Shown: positions 38,382 to 51,000, counted from the first letter of the stretch. The stretch is 64,000 bases of DNA from Melastoma dodecandrum (GCA_029817715.1 JARUPY010000465.1:4735001-4799000), one strand, 5' to 3'. Translations and numbers: made by a program. Notes: generated by a model not told the origin, from the sequence alone.

Positions 38382-40202
38382 TTAGTGACGAGGAGCAAGA
38401 TGTTTGCTGATAAAGGCAATAGGATGTTCCCTCTGCATAAGGACAGCCCCAATTCCAACCTCAGAAGCATCGGTCTCAACTATGAAAGTGTCACCAAAAT
38501 CTGGTAAAACCAGAACCGGGGAAGTGGTTGACAAACCTTTCAACTTATCAAAAGCAAGTTGCGCTGATGAGTTCCACAGAAATCCATCCTTCTTCAAGAG
38601 GTCAGTCAGAGGCTTACAAACGACTCCATAACCTCGGATGAAACGTCTGTAATACCCGCTTAACCCCAAGAATCCCCTTAGTTGTTTCAAGTTAGCTGGT
38701 ATAGGCCACTGTTGTACAGCCTGAACTTTGGAAGGATCAGTGGACACTCTTTCTCTATCAATGAAATGCCCCAAGTACTCAACTCTAGGACTACCGAAGA
38801 CGCATTTGGACTTCTTGGCAAACAGGACGAACTTCCTTAGGACAGATAAAGCGATCTTCAGGTGTGTTACATGCTCAGCCACAGATTTGCAGTAAATAAG
38901 AATATCATCAAAAAACACCAAGATGAACTTCCTCAAATAAGGACGAAATATGGAATTCATCAAGCTCTGAAAAGTGGACGGAGCATTGGTTAATCCAAAA
39001 GGCATAACCAAAAATTCGTAGTGACCGTCATGAGTTCTAAAGGCTGTTTTATGCACATCCCTGGGATTCATCCTTATCTGGTGATAGCCTGCACGTAAAT
39101 CCACCTTAGAAAAGATAACAGCCCCAAATAATTCGTCAAGCAACTCTTCAATGACTGGTATAGGGTACTTATCCTTCACCGTTTGCTTGTTTAATTCCCT
39201 ATAGTCAACACACATTCGCCACAAACCGTCTTTTTTCTTAACCATCACCGGAGAGGAAAAAGAGCTCTTACTCTCTTGAATGACTCCTGTACTCATCATG
39301 TCAGACACCATTTTCTCAATTTCATCTTTTTGTGCCGACGAATGTTTATATGGACTTAAGCTGATGCCTTGCACCCCCTCTTTTAAGACAATAGAATGGT
39401 CGTGACCCCGAAAAGGAGGTAATTCGGTTGGTTCTGCAAAAAGGTCAGCATAAGCAGTTAGCACATCTTCGATCTCCTGTGATCCTTCTTCATATCCAAC
39501 TGTGGTGCACTGCAGCAAAGACTCCTCCTTACTAACCATACTAGCCACCCATCCCACTACCATATGCGCACCACACAATTTCTGTATTTTCTTCACTGAG
39601 GTTGATTGTAACTTACTTTGCTGCCTTTTCTGCGATTCCCCCGTCAATACCACCTCAGTCCCTTCCCACACAAATTTCATCAAAGATAGATGAAAATTCC
39701 AGGTAATATCTCCCAGCTTAGCCAGCCAAGTCACCCCCAAGATCAACTCGCAACCGCCTAAAGAAATGATATAGAAATCAGCCGTATATGAACCCCCCTG
39801 CATCTCCCAGCAGAAATGTTTCAACATAGTTCTGCAAATTAAACTCCTACCATCCGCAACAATCACCCTGATAGGAGGTACAATCTCCAGCGACAAATTC
39901 ATTCCCTTCACCATTCCAACATTTACAAAATTATGGGTGCTACCCGAATCCACCAAAATATTCAAACCCTTTTTTTTGAACACTCCTTTAACTTGCATAG
40001 TTTGTACTCCTTCCCTGGATATCTCCCCATTCAAAGCATGTAAAGTAACGTGCACTCCTTCTCTTCCACAGTCATCTCCACTCATAATTCCATCTCCCAT
40101 CACTCCCGTCCCATCTTCAACCGATTCTACAATCAAGGAATATACTTGTCGTTTAGAGCACCTGTGGTTCCTATCAAATGGTTCGTTGCAACCAAAACAC
40201 AA
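38382..40202 (-). pseudogene. Chromovirus protease, reverse transcriptase, start of RNase H
   Basis: A 606-aa open frame. It starts at the Gag zinc knuckle (CFGCNEPFDRNHRC), then the protease active site ILVDSGSTHNF (D85-S86-G87), RT with WRMCVDYRELN and the catalytic FFDD at 430-433, then the opening of RNase H (VETDASEVGIGAVLMQ). The frame ends after SKHLAPRH, where RNase H should continue; remnants follow in other frames at 38,380-37,957. The knuckle is out of frame with the upstream Gag. Confidence 0.9.
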
Positions 40203-41112
40203 CCCTTCATCCTCCTATCCTCAATTTCTTCTTGGCTTAACCGCCTCTTCCCAGCCGACCCATTATTAATGCTCATACTAGAATGCGAATTTGAAAAATT
40301 TGCAGCATTCACACTCCTATCTTCTCGACTTCTACTCGTTCCTAACACAGATGGAGTAACACCAGTTCGATTAATAACCTTGTCCCCTGACCCCGACATT
40401 CTTTGCTCCATAATTGGAACAAGTGGCCGATTCCAAACTCGCAAAGGCCTACTAACACTGCTCGATCCCCTGTTCATAGGTATATCACTACTGAGAATTC
40501 GCACGTTTGCTTGCACGGTTAACAGATCAGTAGGCTTCAACAGCCACAAGGTACTTTTAAATTCTTCTTTCAAGCCATTTATAAAGAGGCTGACCTAAAT
40601 TGACATGGTAAGTCAATCTTATCCAACACTCTCCTCAAGCAAACATCAAATTCCTCCATATACGCATACAAGTTAGAAAATTCTCCCTCTTGCTTAAGAT
40701 TCTTCATCCTCCCCATTGGATCTTCAAAGACCTCCTTACCAAATCGGCTATTTAACGCAGCGGAGTACTCTTCCCATTCTAACACCTTATCACGCCTCCG
40801 GTTCTTGACAAATGAGTAATGCCATTGCAAAGCTGGTTCATACAGATATAAAGAAGCTAGCTTTACCTTCCTATCTTCTGGTACGTGTTCCAGCTCAAAG
40901 TATCTTTGGCACTTATAAAGCCAGTCTTCCAAATCATGCCCATCAAACTCCGGAAAATCTACTTTAGGCATGGAAAACGCATTGGTAACCACTCTAGGTG
41001 TATCTTCATGTCTCCTCTCCTTTGTTGCTCCCATCCCTTCCTCCTGACTTCCTTCTAAGGCTGTCAATTTCTTAAGTATTAGGTTCCATTTGTCATCTAT
41101 TTGTGACTGCAC
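40133..41112 (-). pseudogene. Chromovirus Gag, broken in two frames
   Basis: The first frame (41,112-40,579) is the Retrotrans_gag-type core (MPKVDFPEFDGHDLEDWLYK, LQWHYSFVKNRR). It ends at a stop near 40,579. The second frame (40,573-40,133) carries the C-terminal part (LKEEFKSTLWLLKPTDLL and RLSQEEIEDRRMKG). It then loses frame just before the zinc knuckle, which sits in the frame of the next entry. One frameshift and one stop separate the pieces. Confidence 0.85.
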
Positions 41113-41356
41113 ATTTCGTGTTTATGACTACACTTCACGGATTTGCGAAGTTAGAATCCCAATCTTTTCTACTAATCCCTCCACCACTTCACCAGTAGAC
41201 TCCTGTTCCCTTCGAAGTTCCTCAAAACGAGTCTCAACCATCTTGCAACCACACAGGCAATTTTACTCGGATAACAAGTCTATCGACACCAGAATTTTAG
41301 TTTCCTCGCACGATTACTGAATCAATATCGCCAATTAACTTCTCCAACAGGATATT

Positions 41357-41369
41357 GCTCTGATACCCT
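41357..41369 (-). other. Primer binding site of chromovirus
   Basis: Directly inside the 5' LTR the minus strand reads AGGGTATCAGAGC, matching the tRNA-Met type TGGTATCAGAGC primer sequence used by many plant elements, with GGG in place of the first TGG. Confidence 0.8.
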
Positions 41370-41866
41370 TGATCCGTGTAATTTTAGGATCGCACTCAAC
41401 AGTTCAATTCCAATAACAGCATGCGCACACCAGCAAATGACAAACAGAACAAAACAAGGAAACCCAGGCAACACTCGTTCCACTACTAACAGAACAACGA
41501 ACCTCCGACAGCCCAATCTCCGATCGTCCCGCCAACCAACCTCGATACAGACTCCAGCAATACTTCTACCAAACTGCTAACCAACCAACTAACTTCCCCC
41601 CTACTGCTACAATGTCCATTTATACTAACAGACTCCACCAACAGACTCCCGAGACAACAAACCGACTAGAAACATAAACCCGGTTCAACTAATATTAGAC
41701 CGGAATTCACTAATATTGGACCGGACTTATTACACAGCAAACCCCCCTTCTAAATCTTCAGAATCTTCTTTTCCTCCTTCTATCTGCAGAAATGCATCAG
41801 TTGAAAACAACCTCGATCTCCATTTCCTCCTTGCTTCCTCCTTAGCCACCAGACAACCTCGCATCA
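41370..41866 (-). repeat. 5' LTR of chromovirus
   Basis: 497 bp, TGATGCGAGG...ACGGATCA in the minus sense, followed on the outer side by the TAGGG target duplication at 41,867-41,871. Confidence 0.95.
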
Positions 41867-41984
41867 TAGGGCTTCCTTGGACCTGAGTCACACACTCAAC
41901 TCCCCCACCTAGGGTTTCTGACCGGACCACTCTCCTCGACAAATCGATTACGCAAGGGCAGATGGGTCGGAGGTGGAGGGGCGG

Positions 41985-41992
41985 TATTTATA
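41985..41992 (-). promoter_or_regulatory. TATA box of a minus-strand promoter
   Basis: The minus strand reads CCTATAAATACC, a strong plant TATA box. Transcription would start near 41,960 and proceed leftwards, meeting the chromovirus about 90 bp on. It shares the 41,990-42,465 interval with the divergent FREE1 gene. Confidence 0.5.
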
Positions 41993-42465
41993 GGGAAATT
42001 TCAGCCGACCTCGCTGAAAACCGCGTTTGGGATTTTACCAAATTGACCCTGGTTGCCACGTGGCCAGGTTCGGTCCTAGTTTCGATGTCTATTAGCTTCA
42101 GGGTTTTTAAAAATTATTTTAGAAGATTAAATAAGAGTGAAGTGAATGGGTTCAAAAATATTAGATTGTTACCGATTTAGACTTATATCACGACATATAT
42201 ATCTTATAAAAACGTCTTTATTAACCAACCGACGGTGATTGTCCGAGTTGTTATTTAATGTGTGCCTTGTCTTGTCTTGTCCGAACCACCCGGCACGCTC
42301 GATGGTCTGCACGCACCTCTGGGGAATCTCTATTTTTCTTTCCTCTTCGTCGTCACATCTCCTTCCCAATCCCACCCCCTCCGAAAAGCAATCGCCCTCG
42401 CTGTAAAGAATTCCACCGGAACCCTCAGTCCTTCTCCACCACCTTCGGACAGAACAGCAAAGACG
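41993..42465. other. Bidirectional upstream region and FREE1 5' leader
   Basis: About 470 bp between the minus-strand TATA and the FREE1 start codon. A CACGTGG-type ACGT core occurs near 42,057-42,064. Positions 42,300-42,460 are pyrimidine-rich, as expected for a plant 5' leader. No separate gene is seen. Confidence 0.45.
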
Positions 42466-45400
42466 ATGCAACAAGGCGATTCCTCCTACCCTTCCTCATC
42501 ACCACCCTCGTATTACCAATACTCCCACCTCCCCCTCAACCCCGTCACCGTCCCCACCGACCCTAACCCGCATCCCAATCCCGTTCCATGCGCATCCGCT
42601 CCTCCCTTCTCCGACTACTCCTCCGATTACCACCAACCCTACCCTCACTCCGCCCCCGCCTCCTCCTTCCCTCCCTTCGATCCCCACGCCTCCCCTCCCT
42701 ATCACCAGCCTCCTCCTCACCCTCACCCTCACCCTCACCCTCAGCCGCAGCCACAGCAGCAATCGCACTACTCCCCCCCTCCGTCCTTCGATCTCCCTCA
42801 CCAGCCTGCCATCCCCCCCTCACCCTACTCGATCGCCCCCGATCCTGTCCCCAATCCGACCTCCGCTCCCCCGTTCCCCGCCCCTATCTACTCGGCTCCT
42901 GCCGCGCTGTCTTATGGCCCTCCTGCTCCCACGTACGATCCCCAGTTCGAGAACGTTGCCAAGTACGAGCAGTTCTATGGTGGAGGGTATGACCGGAGCG
43001 GCAGCGGTGGTCTGTCTGATAATGGGGCGGAGGTTTACGGCAATAGGCCAGATCTCGGGGGCTACGACTTGCGGAGGGATGACGGATATGGAGATGGAGT
43101 GTACGCTTACCAGGGAGGGAAGACGGAGCCGTATGGTGCTCGCGGGACTGCCCCAAAGTCATGGTCGGGGTCTTCGGGATCAGGTGTGATGTTCGATGAC
43201 TATGGCAGGCCCATTGGTTCCGGAGGCGGAGGTGGTGGAAAGGAAAATTCTTTTGGGGGTGGGGGCGCGGCAAAGATCGTGAGAGCAGTTCCAAAGTCTG
43301 ATACATGTGACAACGAGAAGGGGGCTGGGGTTCAGAAGTTCAGGGTCAAGTTGTTGGCCGAGAGTGGTGGGCAGAGTACGATGGACGTGTTGTGTCAGGT
43401 TAGGCTTTTCTGGAAAGATGGTACCATTAGAGATTGTTAGTTCGGCTCGGAAGACGAGTTTGTGTACCCGCCTTCATGTGTTGCAGCTTTCTACTTCTTG
43501 ACTTATTTGTGCGATGAATAATAGGACATACTGCATTTTCGTCACTCCATTACTATTACTATTGTATTTGGTATATTAGCTGATTATGTTTGTGTGCTTT
43601 TATTCAGATCGGATTGGATGGAATTCGTATGTTGGATCCCTCTACGAGGCGAACTTTAAGGATATATCCACTGGAGAACATCACGAGCTGTGAAGTAAGC
43701 CGAAAATTAGCAATATTTGTTGTTGTATGCATTTTCACTTTCTTGTTTTACTCTGGTAGTTGCCGATGATCGATGCCTTTTCCTTGTAGATTATCGATTC
43801 GTCTATATTTGCGTTTTGGTCCAAGAGTCCTGTGGATATTGAACCAAGAAGAATCAGATTGCAATCAAATCAGTACACCACCAGTACTATTCTGGACACG
43901 GTCACTGCTGCTACTGTGCAGGTTAGTTTGCACAATGCTTTCTTTAGAACTGCCAATTGATATTCTAGTTGGTGGTTCAGCTTGTCTTTCGACAATAGAC
44001 TAATCTTTGTTATTTCAAGACAAAATTTGGTATAATCCCTAGGTATATTTTTTGGAGCTTTTCTTGCATTTTCCTTTTGATCTGTATGATGGACTCTTGA
44101 TCAGACAGACTCTTAAAAGGACGGATTGTTCATTGATTGCTATCACTGAGAAATATTTCATACTGCCATGGTAGAGAAAACCTTATTTACATCTGAGTTT
44201 AGCTGGTTAGAGCCCTTTTACTTTTATATTTCAGCTCAAGGAGATGGGTGGAGTAAGCAGGCCTTCAGATATATCCAAAGCAAATGAAGAGCCAGCAGAG
44301 AGGAGGCGAGGTTTTGCAGATTGGATGAATATTATAAAGCCTGGAAATGAAGAGAAAGATCACTGGGTACTAATTTCCTCTTGCTTTCGATGAAGTCTGT
44401 AAATGTAGAGATTCATGTTTTCTTTCTGTGAAAACTTCAGATGAAGTTTAGAGAACTTTGTTTATTTCTTGCTTGGATATTGTTGCTTACAACAGTGCTT
44501 AATGTTATGGTTGCTATTCCTTCTATGGTATGTATCATGCTATCGAGAGTTACATCTGTATTCTGAAGACAACATATGTGATATGTTGTGTGCCGAGAAC
44601 CGCTCACCTGCAGTACGGTGATTATGCACATTAGCACTTTGGTTTTTTCCCGATATCTTTTCGAGTTCATCCATGTTTCTTGGTTTGCTCTTTATTGTTT
44701 GTTTTTATGTCTGTTTCACAATTTATATCTCACAAGCTGCCTCCTGAAAAGAGGAATATCAAATAGTGGTAGTGTTTCTAAAGTCGAGATGTTGATGTCT
44801 AGCTTGTACTTATATGCGTTTCATTTCTCTAGGTTCCTGACGAGGCAGTGAATAAGTGCACGGCATGTGGTGCTGATTTTAATGCTTTTGTTCGCAAGGT
44901 AGATAGTCTTTTCTTACCTCTCCTCCCCCCCCCCCAAAAAAAAAAGAAAACACATAATACAACACTTTTTGATTGGTACATACTATGTGTATTTAATTTT
45001 TGTCATTTTGTTGCCCAGCATCACTGCAGGAACTGTGGGGACATTTTCTGTGATAAGTGCACGCATGGTAGAATTGCTCTTACTGCTGAAGAGAATGCTC
45101 AGCCAGTCAGAGTTTGTGACCGCTGTCTGGTACGTGTTTGATTGATTCGGTTGCTAGAACATGATCTAAATTTTAAGGGACTTGGTTCGTGTGTAGTGCA
45201 ATGCTTCTAGTGACGTACATGTTACATGTTGCATAAGTTGCAGTTTTTTACAAGTAAAAGGTGTTCTAATGGATATTTCTTTTACTTCTAGGCTGAAGTA
45301 ACTCAGAGGTTGAGTAGTGCAAAGGAAGCAGCGAGCAAGCATACTGCACTGCATAGTCATGAGGATCTTGCAAAAAAACTCAAGGTAATTTCCATTTATG

Positions 45401-45846
45401 ACACTGTTGTGTCCATTCACCCTTGCTGATGTATTCATTATTAGTTTGCTGGTTGGTCTGATTGGTCAAATTGTTTTTAATAGGAGGAGATGGCGAAGAA
45501 TCACAGGGGGTCTGGTATGTTTCAAGTGGTGTTGGCTGATACTCTGTCGCTTTGTCTTTGAGGAATCCATTTCTTTTTTGTGCGCGCATCATCATCGTAT
45601 CCTCCTCTTTTCAGGAAGTCAGTCCAATGTATCAGGAAAGAGGATGAAGGAAGTCGCCTGTCCCATATGCACTGTCCACTTACAGGTCTTTACATTTATT
45701 CAGAATTGTGCCATATCATGAGGTGACTTCGATATCTATAATCACATGTTATGCTTCAAGGATTGCAGGTTGAGGTACCCAGCTCGGGTTCTGAGACCAT
45801 CGAATGCGGAGTCTGCCAGCATCCCTTCCTGGTGAGTGCTCATTGA
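42466..45846 (+). CDS. FREE1: FREE1/FYVE1, ESCRT-associated FYVE-domain protein
   Basis: A plant-specific ESCRT component that binds PI3P and ubiquitin on late endosomes and is needed for multivesicular-body sorting. Ten exons join in frame to 577 aa: 42,466-43,398; 43,608-43,694; 43,790-43,921; 44,235-44,366; 44,833-44,898; 45,019-45,129; 45,292-45,384; 45,484-45,514; 45,615-45,685; 45,769-45,846. ATG 42,466 (MQQGDSSY) is chosen because it matches the family start. Residues 1-190 are Pro/Tyr/Ser-rich and disordered, with a His-Pro run near 85-95. Then come the conserved GDGVYAYQGGK and GARGTAPKS, and the FYVE domain at about 429-487 (WVPDE, RKHHCRNCG, RVCDRC). A coiled coil lies at ~488-530, and the C-terminus is FLVSAH. 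Typical length is about 600 aa. All splice sites are GT-AG. Confidence 0.96.
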
Positions 45847-46392
45847 CACGATGGGACGGTAGCAGCGAGGGATGCAACTATTGCCTCTTGAATCTCTTCA
45901 TGTCCGAAGATTTATCCGCAGTCTGGTGTAACTGCTGACGCTACCTACCATTTGGTTTCTCGGAGGGCTGACGGACCACCCTGCCAGGGCCATTTTCTAT
46001 TTTTACTTGCGAAAAGTATAAGCGGACAGTTTGTCTTGGGAAAGTGATTGGTGGAGGCTTGTAGTTGTGTATGTATATGTACAAAAAAAGGTTTTTAACC
46101 GAGAAAACACGTCTTTTCGTGATTTTCTTAATATCCATTTGACACTTAATTAATCTTCGAGTTCTTAGTTCTGTGACGTTAATAGCTCGATAAAGAGATT
46201 TTTTGAGACCGAACTAACGAAATTGGTATTTAAAACAGAAATTTATATTTTAACCGTTATAACAAAAGTCGAAGACAAACTCCCAAAAGTTGTAAGGAAA
46301 TTCGCAGCGATGTCCGAAAAGCTGATTGGCCAGCCGAATTTGAAAACCTGAAATGAAGTGAACACCCGCGCTTTGACTACCTTCCCTTCAAC
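45847..46392. other. FREE1 3' flank and upstream region of the next gene
   Basis: The 3' UTR of FREE1 and a short spacer. I see no other gene and no repeat. Confidence 0.5.
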
Positions 46393-46956
46393 ATGGAGCC
46401 GTTAACCTCCGCAATCGAATCCACAAAGGGCTTCTCCAATTCGGCCCAGGAATTCGTTGACCGCCTTGTCGACCGCCTCAACGCCTCATCCCGCCACCGT
46501 CCGGCACTCTTCGATCAATTTAACTGTTCCCCCTGTTCAGTGTTTGGACTGTTGAATTCCTCTTTACTTGTGTTCGTAACCTGTTTGTTATATCTCCTGT
46601 AAGAAGCATTGCTTTCCATTTTGCTTTGGGAGGAATTCTTTATATGCGTATTACTGGCGTATGGTAGAGAAATGGTGTAGGAATAGGAATCACGAATGTC
46701 GTGTTGAGTTGTTGTGATGTTGCCTGTGAAATTGTGCTCAGATTGAAATCCTAAAGCGGCTGCAGAGGGAAGCGTTTTCTGATATCACGAAGTTGAGAGA
46801 CAGGCAAGATAAAGTAGAAAAGATTCTCTCCTTTTACCACAAGTCTTCCAAGGAAAGTCCGTTTCATGACGCGGCAACCCATCTAAGGGGACGGATCAAT
46901 GTTTCAGCTGGCGCTCTGTGGGTCAACCATGCCGACAACTCTGACTATCATGCACC

Positions 46957-47891
46957 TGTTCGCCTATAGAACGGATCACGTCGGAAATATTTGGCAAAGG
47001 ACTCACAGGGATTGGATTGTGGTCGCCAGTAAGAAGATGCACAATTTTATTTAAAATAGAATGCAAGTCTTACAATCTTAACGAATTAAGGAAAAGGGCT
47101 TACAGCCATCAAAAAATGAAAAAAAAGGGGGGCAAGTGGTGACAACGATGTGGAATCCTGTGACGGCGGAAAACTTGTGACGAAGGCCTTGGAAGCTCGC
47201 TCCGTCGGTGGTGGTCGCTGGCGGGAAACTGTGACGAAGGCCCTACGAGCTCACTCCGTCGGTGGTGTCGCTGGCGGGGGATTGACGGCAAAGGCCCTAC
47301 GAGCTCACTCTATCGGTGGAAGGATAGTTGACCTATAAACCGGGTCAGGGTATCTAATTCCTAAAGTTGACGAACAAACTTCAGAGTTTCGGCTGTGTAT
47401 GGTCGTGTTTTTGTCTTGAAATATTCCTTTGTTATTTATAGAGGATTTGTACGTGTTTAACACGTAACAGATAGATCGTGTTGCAGATCGTGATCCCTAA
47501 CATCGTGGGAGTGTTTGAACAACCTCCTTGATCTTTGGGATCACGTTCCTGGATAATATGATCAGTTACGATCCTTAACAAATGTGATAAATTTATTCCA
47601 ACCCTGTCGACTTGACTGTACAGACTACGACCGACTTGGTCGACCTATCCAGAATTCCGTCGACTTGACCCTATTAGTAGGCCTAGCTACTGTTGAGTCA
47701 TCTTGGTTGACTTTGATCACCATACTCCTTCGTTGTGAGTCGACCTAGTCGACTTCGTCATAAATCGACCTAGTCGACTTCGTCATGAGTCGGCCTAGAC
47801 GACTATATCTTGGGCCGACTCGGAGTGTAACTTGAGGGATTACTGGGTTTCTGTTCTAAGCCCAGGCCCAAAATTATTTGCCATGTCAACA
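46957..47891 (-). repeat. 3' LTR of Tat element A
   Basis: 935 bp. In plus-strand text it begins TGTTCGCCTATAGAACGG and ends GCCATGTCAACA. Around 47,725-47,815 it holds a minisatellite of GTCGACCTAGTCGACTTCGT-type units whose number differs from the other LTRs. Confidence 0.96.
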
Positions 47892-47907
47892 TAAGCCCCC
47901 CTTTTAT
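47892..47907 (-). other. Polypurine tract of Tat element A
   Basis: The minus strand reads ATAAAAGGGGGGCTTA directly before the 3' LTR. The same tract borders the LTR of element B at 61,879-61,896. Confidence 0.85.
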
Positions 47908-47945
47908 GCTGGGTTGGCTGTGCCGACTCAGCAGAAATCATACCT

Positions 47946-47953
47946 TATATAAA
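47946..47953 (+). promoter_or_regulatory. TATA box of the antisense PMD gene, element A
   Basis: TATATAAA followed by GG lies 135 bp upstream of the PMD start codon on the plus strand and 55 bp inside the LTR boundary. The same box at the same spacing occurs in element B, which supports a real promoter private to the antisense gene. Confidence 0.65.
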
Positions 47954-48087
47954 GGAAAGTCATCGCCATTTTCCCGCACTTTTCTTCCTTGCTCAACACT
48001 TCTTCATCTTCTCCAAGAAAACAGAAACCCTCGCTTCCCAGAAAACTCTTCGTCTCCCTCTTCAAAACTCTTTCGATCCTTAAAAAG

Positions 48088-51000
48088 ATGTCAACTTTTA
48101 AGTGTTTTGAGTTACATAATCTGCGCGCGGGGCCAACCGGACCCGTTCCGGTCGCAGAGGATCAGGGGTCGGGCGTCACTCTTAGACCCATCTTGCCGGA
48201 GCATCTTTTCCCGGGGACGGTGCCGCTCAACTATCTCGTCACTGAGAAGCCTATCCCGATTTGCCATCCCGACTTCATCGATCCCCTCAACTGGGAAGGT
48301 CAGGGATCCTTCCTGTGTTTTCCTTCTGCATCTAAGTCTGAGATGGTAGACTGGCTTGAGATGTGGGAGGAGCATTTTACAGAGATGTTTAGGAATCAGA
48401 AGATTGTGAGATTCTTTAGAATGTCTGTGGCAAACAAGAACTGTGTTCCTAGGGTTTGTTCGCCCATGCTGCCTTTCTGGAACTCTGCTGTCAACTGCTT
48501 CTATTTCCCAGAAGGCCCTATGTCTATTACATTGGCAGATGTGAAGATTTTGACCAGGTGCAAAATCAATGGCCGCCCTGTTCGACAGTACTCTCAGGTA
48601 GATGATATTAATCCCAAGGGCGCCCTTCAGTACATGGAGGTGGTGAACAGGCATCTGAAAATGGCCTCAGCAGGTAAGAGATCAGATGAGAAGTTGTCGA
48701 CTGAAGGTTTTGGCGCCCGGGAAGAGGTCGAGTTCCTCAGCACCTGGTTGAGCAAATTTGTTTATTGCTTCCCTGGGAAGAAGGTTAGCCACACTTCTTA
48801 TGCGGTGGCCAATTTTCTGAGGGAGACCAACGAAGAAATCTCCTGGGGTCCCTTCGTTTTGGGTCTTCTTTATCATGATCTGGATAGAGCAACGTCTCAA
48901 ATCAAGCCATTTCCAAAACATCCAGCAGGAGGGTTGCTCTGGTTAGTTCATCTCTGGTCGGCCATGTGGATGCCAGGATTGACTGGGTTCAAGGGCCTTT
49001 CTTCACCCCTCGAATCCTCCGATTATGGGGAGACTATCTTAGATCAATGCTGCCAGCGTAAGGATCATTGGCTTATGAAATCGATCACTGGCCACCTAAA
49101 GCACATAGTCGACTTCGGCAGGGTAGATCGACGCGACTGGGCACCCTTTCCAGGCGGCAAGACGCTTGCTCAGGAAATCAATCCTCAAAATGCTCGTGGC
49201 TTCTGGAATGGGGTGCTGACCAGCAGAGATCTGCCAGTCATTTTCGATGGCTACCTGACTTTTGAAGTCTATAACCCTCAACTGTGTGCAAGGCAGTTTG
49301 GGTTTATTCAGAGTGTGGCAGTTCCACTTGCTGACCCTGCCGGCGGCTTGTACGGGGACATGATGAAGAGGATTGCATGCAAGTCGATTGACTCGAAGAC
49401 CCTCGACTTGCTCAATCACAAGACGCAGCTCTCCCAGATGGAATTCCCATCTGACACTTCTGCCTGTTTCGCCACACAGTTCTTCACTGTGCTGTGGTCG
49501 ACTACCTATGAAGAGCTGCGGGCCCTGATGCATTTCTTGGAGGTTTCCAAGGAGCCTGATTTTTACGTAGATGACGCGCACATCAAAGCAAAAGGTAAAG
49601 GCTTAGCTTTACTTTAAGAGTATTGGGTTCTGAATATTAATCACAAGTTTTCTCCTTTTCAGGATCAACGCTTCCTCAGGGCTCTGGAAAGCCCAAGCCT
49701 AAAGCCCCCCTTGCCACTGCTCCTTCTAGACTCAAGTCGACCAGCAAGGGGAAGGCTAAAGTTGCGAGCTCTAGGGAAGTAGCCAAAGGTGATCCCTCTA
49801 AGGCTCGATCTAAAAGCGCACCAAAGCGCAAGGCGGCCGAGGAAGAGGGAGAAGATCTAGAAGAGGTGCCTCTGTCTCAGAGGAAGAGACTGGTGAAGGC
49901 ATCGACTCCAGCGGCGACTTCCTCTCATAGGTCGCCAGTTACCGCAGCGGCGACCCCGTCCAAATCGCCAACTGCAGCTGCGGCGACCCCATTTAGGTCG
50001 CCAACCACTTCAGCGGCAACCTCATCTACCAAGGCACCAGCTGCGGTGCCAGTGTCTTCAGCTGTAGTCGACGCTCCACAAAGACTGGCCGCAGAGGTAA
50101 GACTCTGATGACTCTAGTTTTGTTTTGAGTTTTCATATCTGACCCATACTATATTGTCTAGGGAGAGGCTGATGATGACCACCAGCTTATCTCCCATGCC
50201 TTGGGTAGTACAAAGGCTTCAGTCGCCAAGGTAAATGTAGTTTTAAGCTGGTGTATCCTTATTTTAGTTCATATATGAACTTTTGGTTCTGCGTCGTAAT
50301 CCGTTTCAGGAGCAGCACATCCCTGAGGCCTCGGTTCAGGAAGAACAGGCTGTTCTGGATGTCGCGATCCTGGGCGACCCATGAGGGGGAAAATCAAGCT
50401 ATTCCTTCTTCTCCAGTCCAAACTCCTACACCAGCGATGGTATGTGTCCTCGTTTTAAACAGAACATAACATTGCGATTTTGATTGGGATATTTGTATTC
50501 TTCTTTATAGGCTCGTCCGAAGAGGGTGAAGGTGCCTGCTGGCCGACAAAAGATCCCTACTCCCCCTTCTTCTTCGGATGAGAGCTCCGGGGATAAATTG
50601 CCTCCAGAAGTAAGTACTTGGTCGTACGAAGTCGTTGGCCTTTTAGGGTATTGTTTTAACAATATTTTGCCTCTTATTCTTCAGGATCCTGCTGTAGCGA
50701 CTTCTAAGTCAACCAAAGACCCGTGGGTGAAGCTTCACGAGGATATCGAAGAGCTTTGCCAAATTCTGCTCGTCGACCCCTTAGGCGTCAATGAATTCAG
50801 GAGGATGCAGAAGCTGTTGAAGAGAATCGAGGCATCCCCTCGGGTCACGGACGAAATACTGGGGGCCTGCAAGAGCTTCAGGTTGACGTACTGGACCCGC
50901 TGGAGGGATTACGACGCCGACCTGCTCGCCTTGGAATCGACTGACTCGAAGATTCAGTCGATTAATGAAGCTCGAGGGCAGGCCTCTAAAGCTGGACAGG

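Larger units (their letters stand above)
36136..41866 (-). mobile_element. Ty3/gypsy chromovirus, full length but decayed
   Basis: A 5.7-kb LTR retrotransposon in minus orientation. LTRs (36,136-36,646 and 41,370-41,866) begin TG and end CA in the minus sense. It is flanked by TAGGG target duplications (36,131-36,135 and 41,867-41,871). The primer site matches methionyl-tRNA (TATCAGAGC) and a purine tract AAGGGGGAGA precedes the 3' LTR. Gag, protease, RT, RNase H, integrase and a chromodomain occur in canonical order, broken by several frameshifts. The LTRs differ by several substitutions and an extra ~15 bp in the 3' LTR, so it is older than the Tat element at 46,957-59,746. Confidence 0.95.

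Noticed and set aside
42262..42465. Upstream extension of FREE1 exon 1
   Set aside because: The in-frame extension is pyrimidine-rich leader; the family start MQQGD lies at 42,466.
47725..47820. CRISPR-like array
   Set aside because: The repeats are contiguous minisatellite units in an LTR, without unique spacers, in a plant nuclear genome.
48112..49581. Minus-strand frames of 161-180 aa over the PMD exon
   Set aside because: Shadows of the plus-strand PMD frame; they do not match retroviral-type Env or Gag.
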